From Stygiolobus azoricus (GTDB lineage: Archaea > Thermoproteota > Thermoprotei_A > Sulfolobales > Sulfolobaceae), in contig NZ_CP045483.1 of the NCBI RefSeq assembly GCF_009729035.1, positions 1,262,001-1,326,000 on the forward strand: DNA of 64,000 nucleotides, read 5' to 3'. The position numbers and the translations under genes are program-made. This document shows, piece by piece, positions 1 through 9,584 of this stretch (the first letter of the stretch is position 1; each line of letters begins with the position of its first letter). A model generated the notes under the pieces. That model was not told the origin of the DNA, did no database searches, and saw only the letters and a list, made by a program, of their open reading frames with translations.

Positions 1-836
1 AGAACTTCGTCAGATACGTTAGAAAATACTGAATATTCGAAGTCTAATCCTATGGACTTTGAATAATGCTTAACTAGACTTTTACTCCCTACAAGAACCG
101 CGTGGATAGGCAACTTTTTATTAAGGTTCTTCAGAACCTCCATAGCTACCTCATCGCCCTTTAATCTTGAACCCCTTAATATTACCATAACCCTCTTCTT
201 TCTATTTTGAGCATTTACACTTCTTGGTCTAAAAACGTTTAAATCGACTCCGGGGTGTGCTATAGTTACTTTCGCTGTAGGATTGTTTTCTACAATTAGT
301 TGTTTAGCATAAGAAGAGACTGTTATAAAAGAGAAAGGTAATTTTAGCGATTGGTAAAAGATGTTTAAACCTAACTTTCCTTCATTTTCTTCAACCAGTT
401 CTGGAAAGTCTTGCATCAAATAAAATGGGTTTTTATTTTGTGAAAACCAGACTGAAAATGCGGTCAAATAATAAGTCGCAACAGTAACGTCTGAGTCAAA
501 GTTTCTGATCAACTCAGCTAATTCAAAAATGAAGTCCGGTCTTACGCCGAGCCTAAATGAAATTGCATAGAAAAAGTCACGAGGATTTATCTTAACACTT
601 CTCAAAAACATATACTTATATATCTTGAACAGAGTGTACATTAACGAGCTAAATCTGTTCATATTCAATGGTCTATAAATAACTTCAGCCCTCAAATTTT
701 TGAACCAACTATGATCTCCAGCCAAAGCCACTATTTTCACATCATGACCTTTATCCTTTAGCCCGTTAGCTACTTCAAAGATATATCTAACTCCACCCGC
801 TAGTCCAGTGCCAATTAACGCGAACAAAATTTTCAT
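1..836 (-). CDS. Glycosyltransferase family 4 (GT-B fold), C-terminus beyond window
   Basis: The minus frame is open from an ATG at 836 to the window edge (278 codons seen). It begins MKILFALIGTGLAGGVRYIF, the glycine-rich N-terminal Rossmann start of GT4-type sugar transferases. Further on come a YAKQLIVENNP stretch, the HPGVDLNVFRP motif that opens the second Rossmann domain, and VMVILRGSRLKG. The nucleotide-sugar-binding E-x7-E region lies off the edge. It probably adds a sugar to a lipid-linked or S-layer glycan at the cytoplasmic membrane. It diverges from a GT2 gene and FkbM methyltransferases, which fits a surface-glycan locus. The family is clear; the donor and acceptor sugars are unknown. 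Confidence 0.85.
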   Translation of the reverse strand, partial: MKILFALIGTGLAGGVRYIFEVANGLKDKGHDVKIVALAGDHSWFKNLRAEVIYRPLNMNRFSSLMYTLFKIYKYMFLRSVKINPRDFFYAISFRLGVRPDFIFELAELIRNFDSDVTVATYYLTAFSVWFSQNKNPFYLMQDFPELVEENEGKLGLNIFYQSLKLPFSFITVSSYAKQLIVENNPTAKVTIAHPGVDLNVFRPRSVNAQNRKKRVMVILRGSRLKGDEVAMEVLKNLNKKLPIHAVLVGSKSLVKHYSKSIGLDFEYSVFSNVSDEV

Positions 837-855
837 AAATTAATCTAAGGGAACC

Positions 856-871
856 AATAAAAATTATTAAC
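856..871. promoter_or_regulatory. Shared AT-rich core for two divergent leaderless promoters
   Basis: The block ATAAAAATTATTAA lies about 27 bp before the ATG at 893 (plus) and about 27 bp before the ATG at 836 (minus). That is the usual TATA-to-start distance of leaderless Sulfolobales genes in both directions. One TATA region may therefore serve both glycosyltransferases; this rests on spacing alone. Confidence 0.45.
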
Positions 872-892
872 CGCTTATGAATTCTATCCCTA

Positions 893-1930
893 ATGTTAAT
901 TAGCGTAATTATATCAGCTTATGACAGAAGAGAGTTCCTTAAAAACGCAATAAGAAGTGTTTATAGACAGTTACTAGATAAAGGATTATATGAAGTAATT
1001 GTAGTTAAGAACTTTGAGGATAAGGAGATAGACGACTACATTGCAAAGCTAGGCTATAAAAATATTATATACGATACTCCTAAATATGGAGAGCAAATTA
1101 GTGCGGGAATTGAGGAGTCAAAGGGCGAAATTTTAGCATTCCTAGAGGATGATGACGAGTTTAAACAAGAAAAACTAAGTAAAATATACAATGTATTTAC
1201 TACACAAAAAGAAGTGTCATACTTTCATGATACAAGGGAGTATATTTATAATGATAAAATAATTGACATAAACACTAAAGACCCTAAGATTAGCGAGATT
1301 ATTAAATATCTTGAAGAAATAACTCCGCATGAAGACGTTCTAATAGATCCTTTTGACAAAAGGGTCAAAAATTTTCTTGTAAAGTATTATGGTATTGCAG
1401 TAACTGTAAGTTTAATGTCTGTCAGACGTAGTTGCATAGAGGATAAAATGGCTTTATTAAAACAAATAGATGTTGGTGTAGAGGATTTTATCCCTGCTTT
1501 TGCAGCTGAATGCGGTAAACTATTTCATGCTGCAGACAGATTAACGAGATATAGAATTCATAATAAGAACTCATCAATAGCCTTAAATGAAAAGGATATT
1601 ATTAGACCTCTCTTTAACTTAATGAGGTCTATAAATGACTGGAAAATTATAATTAATAATATATCTCCAAGAAATCAGATGCGTAATGTTGTAAAAATGA
1701 GGGTATTAAGTGCTAAATTAGCCTTGTATACCTCACCAGATGAAATCAAAGAAAAATTAGGTTACAAACAGAACATATTAAGTGCGATTAAGGACCTTAC
1801 GGATTTGTCCTTAATTAATCATGACCTACACTGGTATCTTAATTTTCTTCCATATGTTATTTTTACCAGTATTCCTTCAAAACGGGTAAAAATGTTAATT
1901 AAAAGGATAATTAAAGGTGTGAGGAAATGA
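893..1930 (+). CDS. Glycosyltransferase family 2
   Basis: A 345-residue protein starting LISVIISAYDRREFLKNAIRSV, the standard GT-A nucleotide-binding start, with the metal-binding acidic motif LEDDDEF at residues 84-90. It should transfer a sugar from a nucleotide-sugar donor on the cytoplasmic side. The rest is helical with no clear membrane span. Its stop overlaps the ATG of the FkbM methyltransferase by 4 bp, so the two are probably co-translated. A clear paralogue sits at 58877..59884 with the same layout (SVIITAYNRQ, LDDDDMY). The substrate is unknown. Confidence 0.9.
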   Translation: MLISVIISAYDRREFLKNAIRSVYRQLLDKGLYEVIVVKNFEDKEIDDYIAKLGYKNIIYDTPKYGEQISAGIEESKGEILAFLEDDDEFKQEKLSKIYNVFTTQKEVSYFHDTREYIYNDKIIDINTKDPKISEIIKYLEEITPHEDVLIDPFDKRVKNFLVKYYGIAVTVSLMSVRRSCIEDKMALLKQIDVGVEDFIPAFAAECGKLFHAADRLTRYRIHNKNSSIALNEKDIIRPLFNLMRSINDWKIIINNISPRNQMRNVVKMRVLSAKLALYTSPDEIKEKLGYKQNILSAIKDLTDLSLINHDLHWYLNFLPYVIFTSIPSKRVKMLIKRIIKGVRK

Positions 1931-2925
1931 GTAATTTTATAACTAGAGCTAAAATAGTAATAAAGTCTAGAAAATTGTTAAAAAATTGGATATCTAGTAT
2001 CTTTAGCTACATTCGTAAAAATCCAGAAATACTTCTTAAATGTAAGGATAATAGTACGATTAAAGTCAATAGAGAAGCGTTTAGAACTATTTTAGTATTG
2101 TATTATAAAGGGAATATAACTAATTGTTCTAATAATTCTATCGCGTTTTACGTTAATGGAAATACTTGTTGGATACCGATAAATGAAATACTTATAGCTT
2201 ATGGAGACTTTGCTGCCATCCTAGAAGCCCTCTATCATAACTGGATATATAACGGCAAATACTGGGAAAAGGGAAGTATAAAATTTAGACATATGCATCA
2301 TGTAATTATGGAAACATTCGTGGATGAACAATATAGTTATGTGGACGTTAAGAATAAATCGGTAGTAGATATAGGAGCTTTCGTAGGAGATTCAGCAATT
2401 TATTTCGCGGCAAAGGGTGCTAAAAAGGTATATGCAATAGAGCCTCATCCTGGGGCATATGAAGAATTAGTGGAAAATATTAGGATAAACGGTCTTGAGG
2501 AAAAGATCGTTCCATTAAATATGGCTGTAGGAGATAAGGAAGGATATATTGTTATTTCTAACGTGGAAAAGAAGCAAGCACCAGGAATATGGTTCAAAGA
2601 GTCTGATGGAAATGGAGTAAAGGTTAGAATGGAAACATTAAATGATATTATTAAAAAGTATAATTTAGAAACTAATGTATTAAAGATGGATTGTGAAGGA
2701 TGTGAATATAATTTAATTTTAAACGATTATGAGGCAGTATCTAAATTTGATCAATTAGCATTTGAATATCACGCGTATAATACTAGTATACCAATATCTA
2801 AGTTGATAGAATTACTTGAAAGGGATTATAATTGTGAATTTGTGAATGAGCACATATACAAGAAATATTTTCCGAACTGGGATAAGAATAAGTTAGGTAT
2901 GCTTTACTGTGTAAAAAGAAAATAA
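1927..2925 (+). CDS. FkbM-family SAM-dependent methyltransferase
   Basis: 332 residues. The SAM-binding motif I is VDIGAFVGD (147-155), followed by the acidic ribose-binding motif IEPHP (171-175) and the FkbM motif LKMDCEGCEYNL near residues 257-268. FkbM enzymes O-methylate sugars or related hydroxyls, here plausibly a glycan unit made by the neighbouring transferases. The first 140 residues are an additional N-terminal region without recognised motifs. The gene overlaps the upstream GT2 by 4 bp (ATGA). It is distinct from the shorter FkbM protein at 3334, which has different codon use. Confidence 0.87.
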   Translation: MSNFITRAKIVIKSRKLLKNWISSIFSYIRKNPEILLKCKDNSTIKVNREAFRTILVLYYKGNITNCSNNSIAFYVNGNTCWIPINEILIAYGDFAAILEALYHNWIYNGKYWEKGSIKFRHMHHVIMETFVDEQYSYVDVKNKSVVDIGAFVGDSAIYFAAKGAKKVYAIEPHPGAYEELVENIRINGLEEKIVPLNMAVGDKEGYIVISNVEKKQAPGIWFKESDGNGVKVRMETLNDIIKKYNLETNVLKMDCEGCEYNLILNDYEAVSKFDQLAFEYHAYNTSIPISKLIELLERDYNCEFVNEHIYKKYFPNWDKNKLGMLYCVKRK

Positions 2926-3333
2926 GTAGTTTATTATATTTTCATGATTACGCAAGTGGTTACAGTAATTTTTTATTTATTTTAACCTAAAATGTTGTCC
3001 TTTGCCAATTGTTATTCCCTAGTCTTACTCACTTCTTTCCTTATTCTCAAGTGATAATGTTAGTTTACGTTTTGAGAGAGGGTATAAGGTGCTGCTGGCG
3101 TTCATACCTTCTTTGCATTGAGGTTTTCGTAGACCCTTTCCTATTTGCTATTGCTGTCAGTTTTTGCCTCTTTAGAGAAGCTCATAGCGTCGTTGTTAAA
3201 GGTAAGGGGAGAGAAGGTAATTATTGACTTAAACTAACTAAGGTGAGAATTTTACGTGGTGAGTCTTTCCGCACACAGCCTGCTACTACTTATTAATTGA
3301 AAATAAGTATTTTATATAAGGAGAGAGGTCTTC
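2926..3333. other. Intergenic stretch, no recognised gene
   Basis: A 72-codon open frame at 3009..3227 (plus) has a Cys- and Phe-rich translation without family motifs and is probably chance. The last 30 bp hold a TATA-like TATTTTATATAA (3308-3319) and a purine-rich GGAGAGAGGT (3321-3330) that serve the gene starting at 3334. Confidence 0.4.
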
Positions 3334-4062
3334 ATGATTTTCACTTACGGTAAGACTAGGTTGAAAGTCCCTGAGGGTTACGAATACGTTTATTACGCTA
3401 CTTTCATAGCCGGTGAATGGGACTTCTTGAAAGTTAAGAACACGGATACTGTGCTGGATGCGGGTGCATTTATAGGGGACTTCACAGTAAAGGTGGCTAG
3501 GAAGGCTAAGGAAGTAGTTGCTGTTGAACCTTTACCGTGGGCTTTCAAACTGTTGAAGGAAAACGTGGAGTTAAATAATTTAAAGAACGTGGTTTTGGTC
3601 AACAAGGCTTTATACGACACTGACGGTGTTAGACTAAAAATCATCGATGAGGGGACAGGCTCAAGGATTGGGGAAAATGGGATTGAGGTGGATGGTGTTA
3701 CAGTAAGCTCTTTAGGTAAGTTCTCAGTTGTGAAGATGGACATTGAGGGGGCTGAGGGGAGGGTGATGAAAAGTGGGGAGTGGTTGGATCACGTTAAGCA
3801 AATAGCTGTAGAACTTCACGGTAGGGAGAACATAGAGATCATACCAAAGTTGTTGAGGGAGAGGGGTTTTGTGATCAGGTTCATGACTAGGGGTGATTTG
3901 GTTAGAAACACTGTCAGGAACGTGTTACTCCACCCCTTTTCGTTTATAAAGGCTGAGGCTAGGACTAAAGTGGTCTTGAACTACTTCAGAAGGAGGTATA
4001 GCGTACCGGCTTTAAGCAGAGAGGAGTATAAGATTATTTACGGTAGGAGAGGTTGTTTATGA
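3334..4062 (+). CDS. FkbM-family SAM-dependent methyltransferase (short form)
   Basis: 242 residues with motif I LDAGAFIGDF (41-50), VEPLP (64-68) and VVKMDIEGAEGRVM (about 131-144). It covers the methyltransferase domain only, without the long N-terminal region of the 1927 gene. A Shine-Dalgarno-like GGAGAGAGGT lies directly upstream. Codon use is richer in G and C (GTG, GAG, AAG, GGG) than the neighbouring GT2/FkbM pair, which suggests a separate origin. Probable role: O-methylation of a surface sugar; substrate unknown. Confidence 0.87.
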   Translation: MIFTYGKTRLKVPEGYEYVYYATFIAGEWDFLKVKNTDTVLDAGAFIGDFTVKVARKAKEVVAVEPLPWAFKLLKENVELNNLKNVVLVNKALYDTDGVRLKIIDEGTGSRIGENGIEVDGVTVSSLGKFSVVKMDIEGAEGRVMKSGEWLDHVKQIAVELHGRENIEIIPKLLRERGFVIRFMTRGDLVRNTVRNVLLHPFSFIKAEARTKVVLNYFRRRYSVPALSREEYKIIYGRRGCL

Positions 4063-4438
4063 TGTTAGTCTAATAAAAAAACTTACTACGCGTAGTCAGG
4101 TCCCTTCACTATTATCCCAGGATATGTAAGTTATACTTTCTTTCTTTTTAGTACTTACTTATAATCAGCTCGTCCATTTTGCTAAGTCTATTCGAAATCT
4201 TGGCTAATTGTAATAGGGAATTCTTAATACAAAGGTGTCTTTTACGTTAAAGTTATAGCTGCGCATTTCAGTTAATTGATTCTAAGTGTTAGTGCAACAA
4301 GAATAAGTTTCTAATAAGCTCTCTTTCCGTGTACAATCCTCATCTATCGGTAAATTGTTTCTAATTCATTACAAGGTCTGGTGATTATAAAATAACTAAC
4401 GAGAAAATTTATTAGATTAATTAATCGCTTATGTTTTC
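4063..4438. other. Intergenic stretch, no gene seen
   Basis: No open frame of note and no RNA-like element recognised. The 3' end (about 4400-4425, AAAATTTATTAGATTAATTA) is the AT-rich promoter region of the secreted-protein gene at 4439. Confidence 0.35.
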
Positions 4439-5419
4439 GTGAGATTATTATTACCACTATTCACACTAACACTAGTCCTACTCTCCTCAGTTACCGCTGC
4501 CTCAATTCTCGTGCAATATCCTAAAGAAGCTTTTATAGGTAGTAAAATTTCTATAAATTTTGCCTTGATTCAGCAAGAAATAAATAGTACTGCATTTCCT
4601 TTCATTACGCCGGGTACAAGGGAAATTAGTACTTCGCCATTAATACTAGAAGGAATTCCAATTGGCGGTGCATTTGCAGTTTTTCATGTTCAAAATTTCT
4701 CTAATGAAATAACTATTACTTTTAAAGGTAAAGTAAACACTCCGATTTACTGGAATCCGGGAATAGTAGTATACGGTGGGAATTTTAATCCACATATTTC
4801 CGATCTTCGACAAAATAACTTTACATCAGTCTTGTTAACGTTTACCGGAAATTTAGTTGTACATAATGACACTGGATGGATCTTTCTATCAACATCTCTA
4901 CCTAAAGTTGGTCCACAAAACGGAATTTGGATAAATACTACTTATCCCTTCAATTATACGGTAATACTAAGTAACGTTAATGGAGATATTTATGTAAACT
5001 GTATATTCATAAATGGATCTAAATACGTTGTAAATTATCAAACATATGTTCCTTGGAATTTTTCATATATAGGAGTTATGACGGATAATTTAGATGTTGT
5101 TACAATTTGTGATTTTTATGCTAGTAATGTAACAGTTACTTTACCTCATCAGCCTTACGTAGTTTACGTTAATGATAAGGAATATGCTACGGGGTATACA
5201 AACAGCCTGGGTGAAGGTTCAGTCACACTTACTGTATCTTCTCCTTCTATGATCGTTAACATAACTTTTCCTTCAGCCCACGTATTTCACGTTATAACAA
5301 TTTCTGCTCAGAAAGACGCTAACATACACGCTGAGTACCCAATCCTTCAATATGTTGTTTTAGGCGTTTCGGCACTTTTAGTTGTTATTTCTTCGATAAT
5401 TGAGAGGAGGAAACGCTGA
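4439..5419 (+). CDS. Exported membrane-anchored protein of unknown function
   Basis: 326 residues from a GTG start. An ATG at 4431 opens only a three-codon frame, so GTG is preferred. Residues 1-20 (RLLLPLFTLTLVLLSSVTAA) form a signal peptide. Residues 300-320 (YVVLGVSALLVVISSI) form a C-terminal membrane anchor followed by RRKR inside the cell. The part between is beta-rich with many N-x-S/T sequons, typical of N-glycosylated outer-surface proteins of Sulfolobales. No enzyme motif is seen. Downstream lies degenerate DNA, so it appears to be a single gene. Confidence 0.75.
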   Translation: MRLLLPLFTLTLVLLSSVTAASILVQYPKEAFIGSKISINFALIQQEINSTAFPFITPGTREISTSPLILEGIPIGGAFAVFHVQNFSNEITITFKGKVNTPIYWNPGIVVYGGNFNPHISDLRQNNFTSVLLTFTGNLVVHNDTGWIFLSTSLPKVGPQNGIWINTTYPFNYTVILSNVNGDIYVNCIFINGSKYVVNYQTYVPWNFSYIGVMTDNLDVVTICDFYASNVTVTLPHQPYVVYVNDKEYATGYTNSLGEGSVTLTVSSPSMIVNITFPSAHVFHVITISAQKDANIHAEYPILQYVVLGVSALLVVISSIIERRKR

Positions 5420-5423
5420 TAAA

Positions 5424-5900
5424 GGGGGAGCGCTATCTAAGTGAGGTCTCTTCATTACCGCTGAAAAGTAAGGACAAACAGTACTTAATTGAGGAGAAAG
5501 TTATTGCGTTAGGAAAGGAGTAGTTTGCAAGACATGAGCGTATCGGGGGATCTGTCAGTTAGCAAGAAGGTATAATACGTGATAGGCAGTTGTTATTAAA
5601 GAAGATGAGTAGAAGACTTGAGGAGTAAAACTAGTGCCTTTGAGGGTAGTATAGGAAAGTTCAGTTTATTTCCGACACGCTTCACATAGAAGTTGGGCAT
5701 TGAGGAGACGTATTTTAGACATCTATTTGTTGGCTACGAAACTATGAAACTTTTCAATCTCTTTAATGACGTTGTAATTGAAGAATAAATTACTGACGTT
5801 AATTTGAGGGATATTGCGTGAGAGAGAGTATTACCGTTACTATAAGAGTTTAATAGATTTGGCGTTGAGAGTACTCCTTAGGAAGATGTGTAAGTGGTGT
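5424..5900 (+). pseudogene. Degenerate coding remnant, family not recognised
   Basis: One frame gives protein-like segments broken by stops: LIEEKVIALGKE, then FARHERIGGS, then GDRQLLLKKMSRRLEE in a nearby frame. Later segments read YFRHLFVGYETMKLFNLF and FNDVVIEE. The mix of stops and frame changes suggests an old charged, helical protein gene. I do not recognise the family. It separates the exported protein gene from a small minus-strand frame. Confidence 0.3.
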
Positions 5901-6027
5901 CAAAGGACGTTTCATCTTGTTCTCTTTATTTAGTCATCAGAGATAAATAATCTAATAAATACTTTAACGAAATCGCATTATCCATGTAATCAAGTGAATA
6001 TAAAGCTGAGGCATTAAATAGAGTTCC

Positions 6028-6273
6028 TTATCTTTCATCTTTGCTCTCTCTAACAGCTCTTATCCATTCATCTTCGTATACATCTAGCTCCAAAGTCAGA
6101 TCTTTAAGCTCTTCCCTCTCCTTCACTGCTTCCTCTAAAATAAATATTAATTCCCAGCTCCTCCGTATACGAAACTGTGAATACAATCGTATATTTACGC
6201 TGAGCAATAACGTTTTCTTATCAAATAGATAAATCTGTTTGGCGTCTGTATTACATTTTGTTCGGTATTCCAA
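6028..6273 (-). CDS. Small charged protein, possible antitoxin remnant
   Basis: 81 codons. The C-terminal half (LEEAVKEREELKDLTLEL then DEWIRAVRESKDER) is a highly charged helix like the tail of VapB-type antitoxins. The N-terminal third, rich in Lys, Tyr and Leu, has no DNA-binding motif, so the true gene may be 5'-truncated. No PIN-domain toxin follows. It could equally be a chance frame; confidence is low. Confidence 0.3.
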   Translation of the reverse strand: MEYRTKCNTDAKQIYLFDKKTLLLSVNIRLYSQFRIRRSWELIFILEEAVKEREELKDLTLELDVYEDEWIRAVRESKDER

Positions 6274-6324
6274 AAGAGCTTGTCAATGTCGTTAGATAAG
6301 GTTTAATTTCATTGGTTATATTTA

Positions 6325-7797
6325 GTGACTGTGAAGAGAGAAATACTCGCAATAGCGCTCTTCTTAGCATCTTTACTTCCATTTAAATATTTCATTCCTC
6401 TGGCATTAATATTGCTAGGTTTTCTCAAGTTAGAGAAGGAATGGAAAATTCTTCCAGTTGTATCAATCCTCACTTTTACCGTTTCGTTTTTCCTTGACTA
6501 CACGAGAGAGAACGCTGTTCTCTTGACTTTGATTCTACCTTTGATCCTAGTCAAGTATGACAGATTGGTTTCATCAATCCTCTTTTCACTAAGTGTAGCC
6601 TTTTTGCCTTTTGGGACTGAAGATTACATTATCCTCTTCTTAACTTCTATCCTTCTCGCCGGTATAGACTATAGAGGGACAATAATTTCTGGAATTTTCC
6701 TTTTTATTATTTCGGCATTTGGGTATCCTTATTCCAATCTAGCTTATTTCTATCTAGTATTTGGAGTAATATCTGCAGTACTTCAGGATAAGATAGTTAT
6801 AAAAAAGGAGTATTATTTGTCGCTGGGTGCAGTCCTCTTTCCATTACTCTATCATTACACCATACCTTCAATTCTTCTTTCTTTGGGATTTGGAATGTTC
6901 TTTCCTTTCTCTATTGTCCTTTCTGCAATCATGTTTTTCATTGAAGGGGTAAAAGATGGATTGTGGTTAATACCAACAATTATTCTACCTTACGTTTTTA
7001 AAAGATGGAGGAGTGTTATTTCCTTTTCATTAATATCTGCAGGGTTAAGTTGGTTCTCAGTGATTTTTCCTCCCTTATTGTTATTTCTTTTCCTTGTCTA
7101 TAGGATAGAAAAGAGAAGTTTGATGATTTCTTCAATTTTATTACTATTATTGTCAGTGTATTTTACACTTTCTGGAATTTACAACGTGTTGTTGTATTCG
7201 ACTATTGCATCAATAATTTCATCAGCAGTACTAATATCTTCATTCAATAGTCGTCGTGTTAAAATTAGTCACAACTTGATACTACCTGGTATTATTGGGA
7301 TTGTCGTAGTGTCTTCAATACTAAGTATTATTGAGTATAATTATACATTTGCATACCTAGCCCTGTTAACTTCATCTATCTACTTCTCTTATGTTTCTTA
7401 CAAAAGGAATTTTTCACAATTCCTTCTCTTAATTGTGTTATCATTTATATCTAGATACCCTTTCATATCGTTAAGTGGATACAGGCTAAAAGACGAGGTA
7501 AATATTGCTGTAATAACAGTAACTTTAATGATAGCAATATTCCACACTAGCTTAGTTTATTCGTTAGTTGCATTGTCTGCATCATTAGCTTATTTAATGC
7601 AAAACTTTAGAATACCTAGAATATTCTCTTACATTCCACCCGTGGCAATAATCTTCTCTCTGGATTTAACAAGAGTATTGCTTTCCTTGCTAGTAGTAAT
7701 CTCTGGGTATTTGATAGGAAGAAAAGTATACTTTATTGGATTAATATATGAAATTAGCCTAGCCTTTTCTTTACTCTACATACTCAAGTTAATATAA
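6325..7797 (+). CDS. Polytopic membrane protein of unknown function
   Basis: 490 residues made almost wholly of hydrophobic helices (I estimate 14-16 spans) joined by very short loops. The start is GTG (TVKREILAIALF). No transporter signature, cofactor motif or extracellular domain could be found. The few charged loops (KYDRLVSS, KRWRSV, NSRRVKISH) fit cytoplasmic turns. It stands alone between a degenerate zone and an MFS gene on the other strand. The function is unknown. Confidence 0.75.
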   Translation: MTVKREILAIALFLASLLPFKYFIPLALILLGFLKLEKEWKILPVVSILTFTVSFFLDYTRENAVLLTLILPLILVKYDRLVSSILFSLSVAFLPFGTEDYIILFLTSILLAGIDYRGTIISGIFLFIISAFGYPYSNLAYFYLVFGVISAVLQDKIVIKKEYYLSLGAVLFPLLYHYTIPSILLSLGFGMFFPFSIVLSAIMFFIEGVKDGLWLIPTIILPYVFKRWRSVISFSLISAGLSWFSVIFPPLLLFLFLVYRIEKRSLMISSILLLLLSVYFTLSGIYNVLLYSTIASIISSAVLISSFNSRRVKISHNLILPGIIGIVVVSSILSIIEYNYTFAYLALLTSSIYFSYVSYKRNFSQFLLLIVLSFISRYPFISLSGYRLKDEVNIAVITVTLMIAIFHTSLVYSLVALSASLAYLMQNFRIPRIFSYIPPVAIIFSLDLTRVLLSLLVVISGYLIGRKVYFIGLIYEISLAFSLLYILKLI

Positions 7798-8157
7798 TCA
7801 TCACAAAATGTAGTTATGGCTTCTTTAGCAGATGGACTTACTGCATATAGTCTCCAAGGTCATATTGCAATACAACTACTTAAGGCAATGACTCCAGCTT
7901 AAGTAATAAGATTTCACTTATGAATGGCTGAATCCTTTGCCTCATCTTCAACTGTCTTAAATTGGACTTTAGAACAGCAGGCTGGGTATCCAGTTTTCTA
8001 ATTGAAAGTGAGATGACTAAGGCTGAGAAGGTACTAGGAAGAATTAGAAAAGACTAATGTCATTTTCTACCCATCAATTTTAATCTAAAGCGTGATAGAA
8101 ATATTCAGAAAATTTAAGTTTTATATTAGTTAGAGAATTAATCTGTCCATCCATCCA
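7798..8157. other. Intergenic stretch with a 28-codon frame
   Basis: The only coding-like item is ATG 7816 to TAA 7902 (MASLADGLTAYSLQGHIAIQ, ending LLKAMTPA), perhaps the end of a lost gene. A further charged segment near 8005-8055 (ESEMTKAEKVLGRIRKD) reads like another remnant. No RNA or repeat seen. Confidence 0.3.
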
Positions 8158-9264
8158 TTATATAATTCTCTTACCTTTTGTTTCACTAACTAAAGCTAGA
8201 CATATTAGAGTCGTAACGGCATAAGGCAAAACTACTATTAGTACTTGATAATTGGTTATTCTCAAAATAGTTGGGGCGATTGATCCACCTATTATACTTG
8301 CTAACTGGTAGGAAAAGTTTGCTGCCGTAATGCGATATTTTTTGTCAAACAATTCAGTAAATAATGAGGATTGTGGAGCGTATAAAGCTGCATCAGATAC
8401 TGAAAGCGTTAATTCACCTAATATGAGATTTAACGGAAAAAGGAATGCTCCCACAATCATTAAAATTGTTCCAGCTAATATTACCATACGTCGTCCTATT
8501 ATATCGCTTAAATAGCCGAATATTGGCATTAATAACAATTGTAATGAAATTGAAACTATAACAATCACGGATATAATGTTGGTCAAAGTAGATTTTACAA
8601 ACACGTAAGATGTGAAGATATAAAAGTTTGCACTTTCACTAATTTTTATTCCTATCGCTTTAAGAATATTTCTCCAATCGTTCTTGAGAGCGTCAAGAAG
8701 TGGTAGTTTTGATTTACCTTCTACTTTTATGTCTGTTGCGTCCTTAATCAAATAAAATGAAATTAAAGAAATTATTATGGCGATTATTAATGAAAATCTC
8801 CATCCTCCTAAGTATGAGAAAACGGAAAGAAGAAATATTGAAAATGATGACAAAATTACTGATATTGGGACTGCTAATTGAATTATGCTTGCCATAAATC
8901 CCCTAAACTTCGAAGTACTATACGCCTCAACTATTATTGTACTAGCCCCTCCCCATTCTCCACCTAAACTTAGACCTTGTAGAAACCTAAACACAACTAC
9001 AGTATAATAGTTGTACACCACTATCATCAAGATTGACGAAATTACCAATATTAACGCAGTTAGGTACAATACAGTTTTTCTACTGACTTTATCCCCAACA
9101 TACCCAAAAATTATACTTCCCATTCCTCTTCCTATAAAACCCAAGATGAAGATTATTACACCGAATACAACTGGAAAGATGAATAATGAAATTTGAGATA
9201 TGAGAAAGAAGGCATACCACTGGGAAACTGTTAAAAGTAAGCCTCCCAAAAGTAATTTCTTCAC
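8158..9264 (-). CDS. MFS transporter
   Basis: 368 residues, 11-12 predicted spans. The motif A-like loop after span 2 reads GYVGDKVSRKT, and a second copy after the central loop reads GYLSDIIGRR, the internal repeat of the major facilitator fold. RFLQGLSLGGEWGGAST matches the metabolite:H+ symporter branch (proline/alpha-ketoglutarate/citrate-like carriers). At 368 residues it is shorter than the usual 420-450 of that branch; the N-terminus starts within the first span and the C-terminal tail is minimal. The substrate is probably an organic acid or amino acid. It is a monocistronic minus-strand gene. Confidence 0.82.
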   Translation of the reverse strand: MKKLLLGGLLLTVSQWYAFFLISQISLFIFPVVFGVIIFILGFIGRGMGSIIFGYVGDKVSRKTVLYLTALILVISSILMIVVYNYYTVVVFRFLQGLSLGGEWGGASTIIVEAYSTSKFRGFMASIIQLAVPISVILSSFSIFLLSVFSYLGGWRFSLIIAIIISLISFYLIKDATDIKVEGKSKLPLLDALKNDWRNILKAIGIKISESANFYIFTSYVFVKSTLTNIISVIVIVSISLQLLLMPIFGYLSDIIGRRMVILAGTILMIVGAFLFPLNLILGELTLSVSDAALYAPQSSLFTELFDKKYRITAANFSYQLASIIGGSIAPTILRITNYQVLIVVLPYAVTTLICLALVSETKGKRII

Positions 9265-9387
9265 AGGTTAAAAAAGTGAAAACTAGATTTTAAACGATGT
9301 GGAATATCTACTATTTCGTTAAATTATAGAAACTAGTCATCTCGTCACTCTTAAAGTCTTTTCTAAAGGTAAAAAGTCTTCCATTAT

Positions 9388-9584
9388 GGCAGCTGTGGAT
9401 CTAGAGGAAAAATTTACTCATACTGATTAAAAAGTCATTCCAAGCATTGAGGATATAAGCGATTTTCTTCCACCGAGATATAAGGGTAGCGTTGAAACTG
9501 GAGTTAGAAAACTTGTTTGAAGACATGGGAAGGATAATTTACTACAGTATAAGGATAATCAAGGCAAAGAACAGGTTAGATAAA
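9388..9584 (+). pseudogene. Degenerate 3' remnant upstream of the ABC ATPase remnant
   Basis: Protein-like pieces AVDLEEKFTHTD, then SIEDISDFLPPRYKGSVETGVRKLV, then DMGRIIYYSIRIIKAKNRLDK occur in changing frames and run straight into the ATG of the degenerate ABC ATPase at 9585. It was probably the end of a regulator or partner gene of that transporter. The family is not recognised. Confidence 0.3.

Noticed and set aside
3009-3227. 72-codon plus-strand frame
   Set aside because: No promoter, no family motif, odd composition; treated as chance.
3393-3743. 116-codon minus-strand frame
   Set aside because: Lies wholly inside the FkbM methyltransferase gene on the other strand and shows Ser/Thr/Phe-rich antisense composition.
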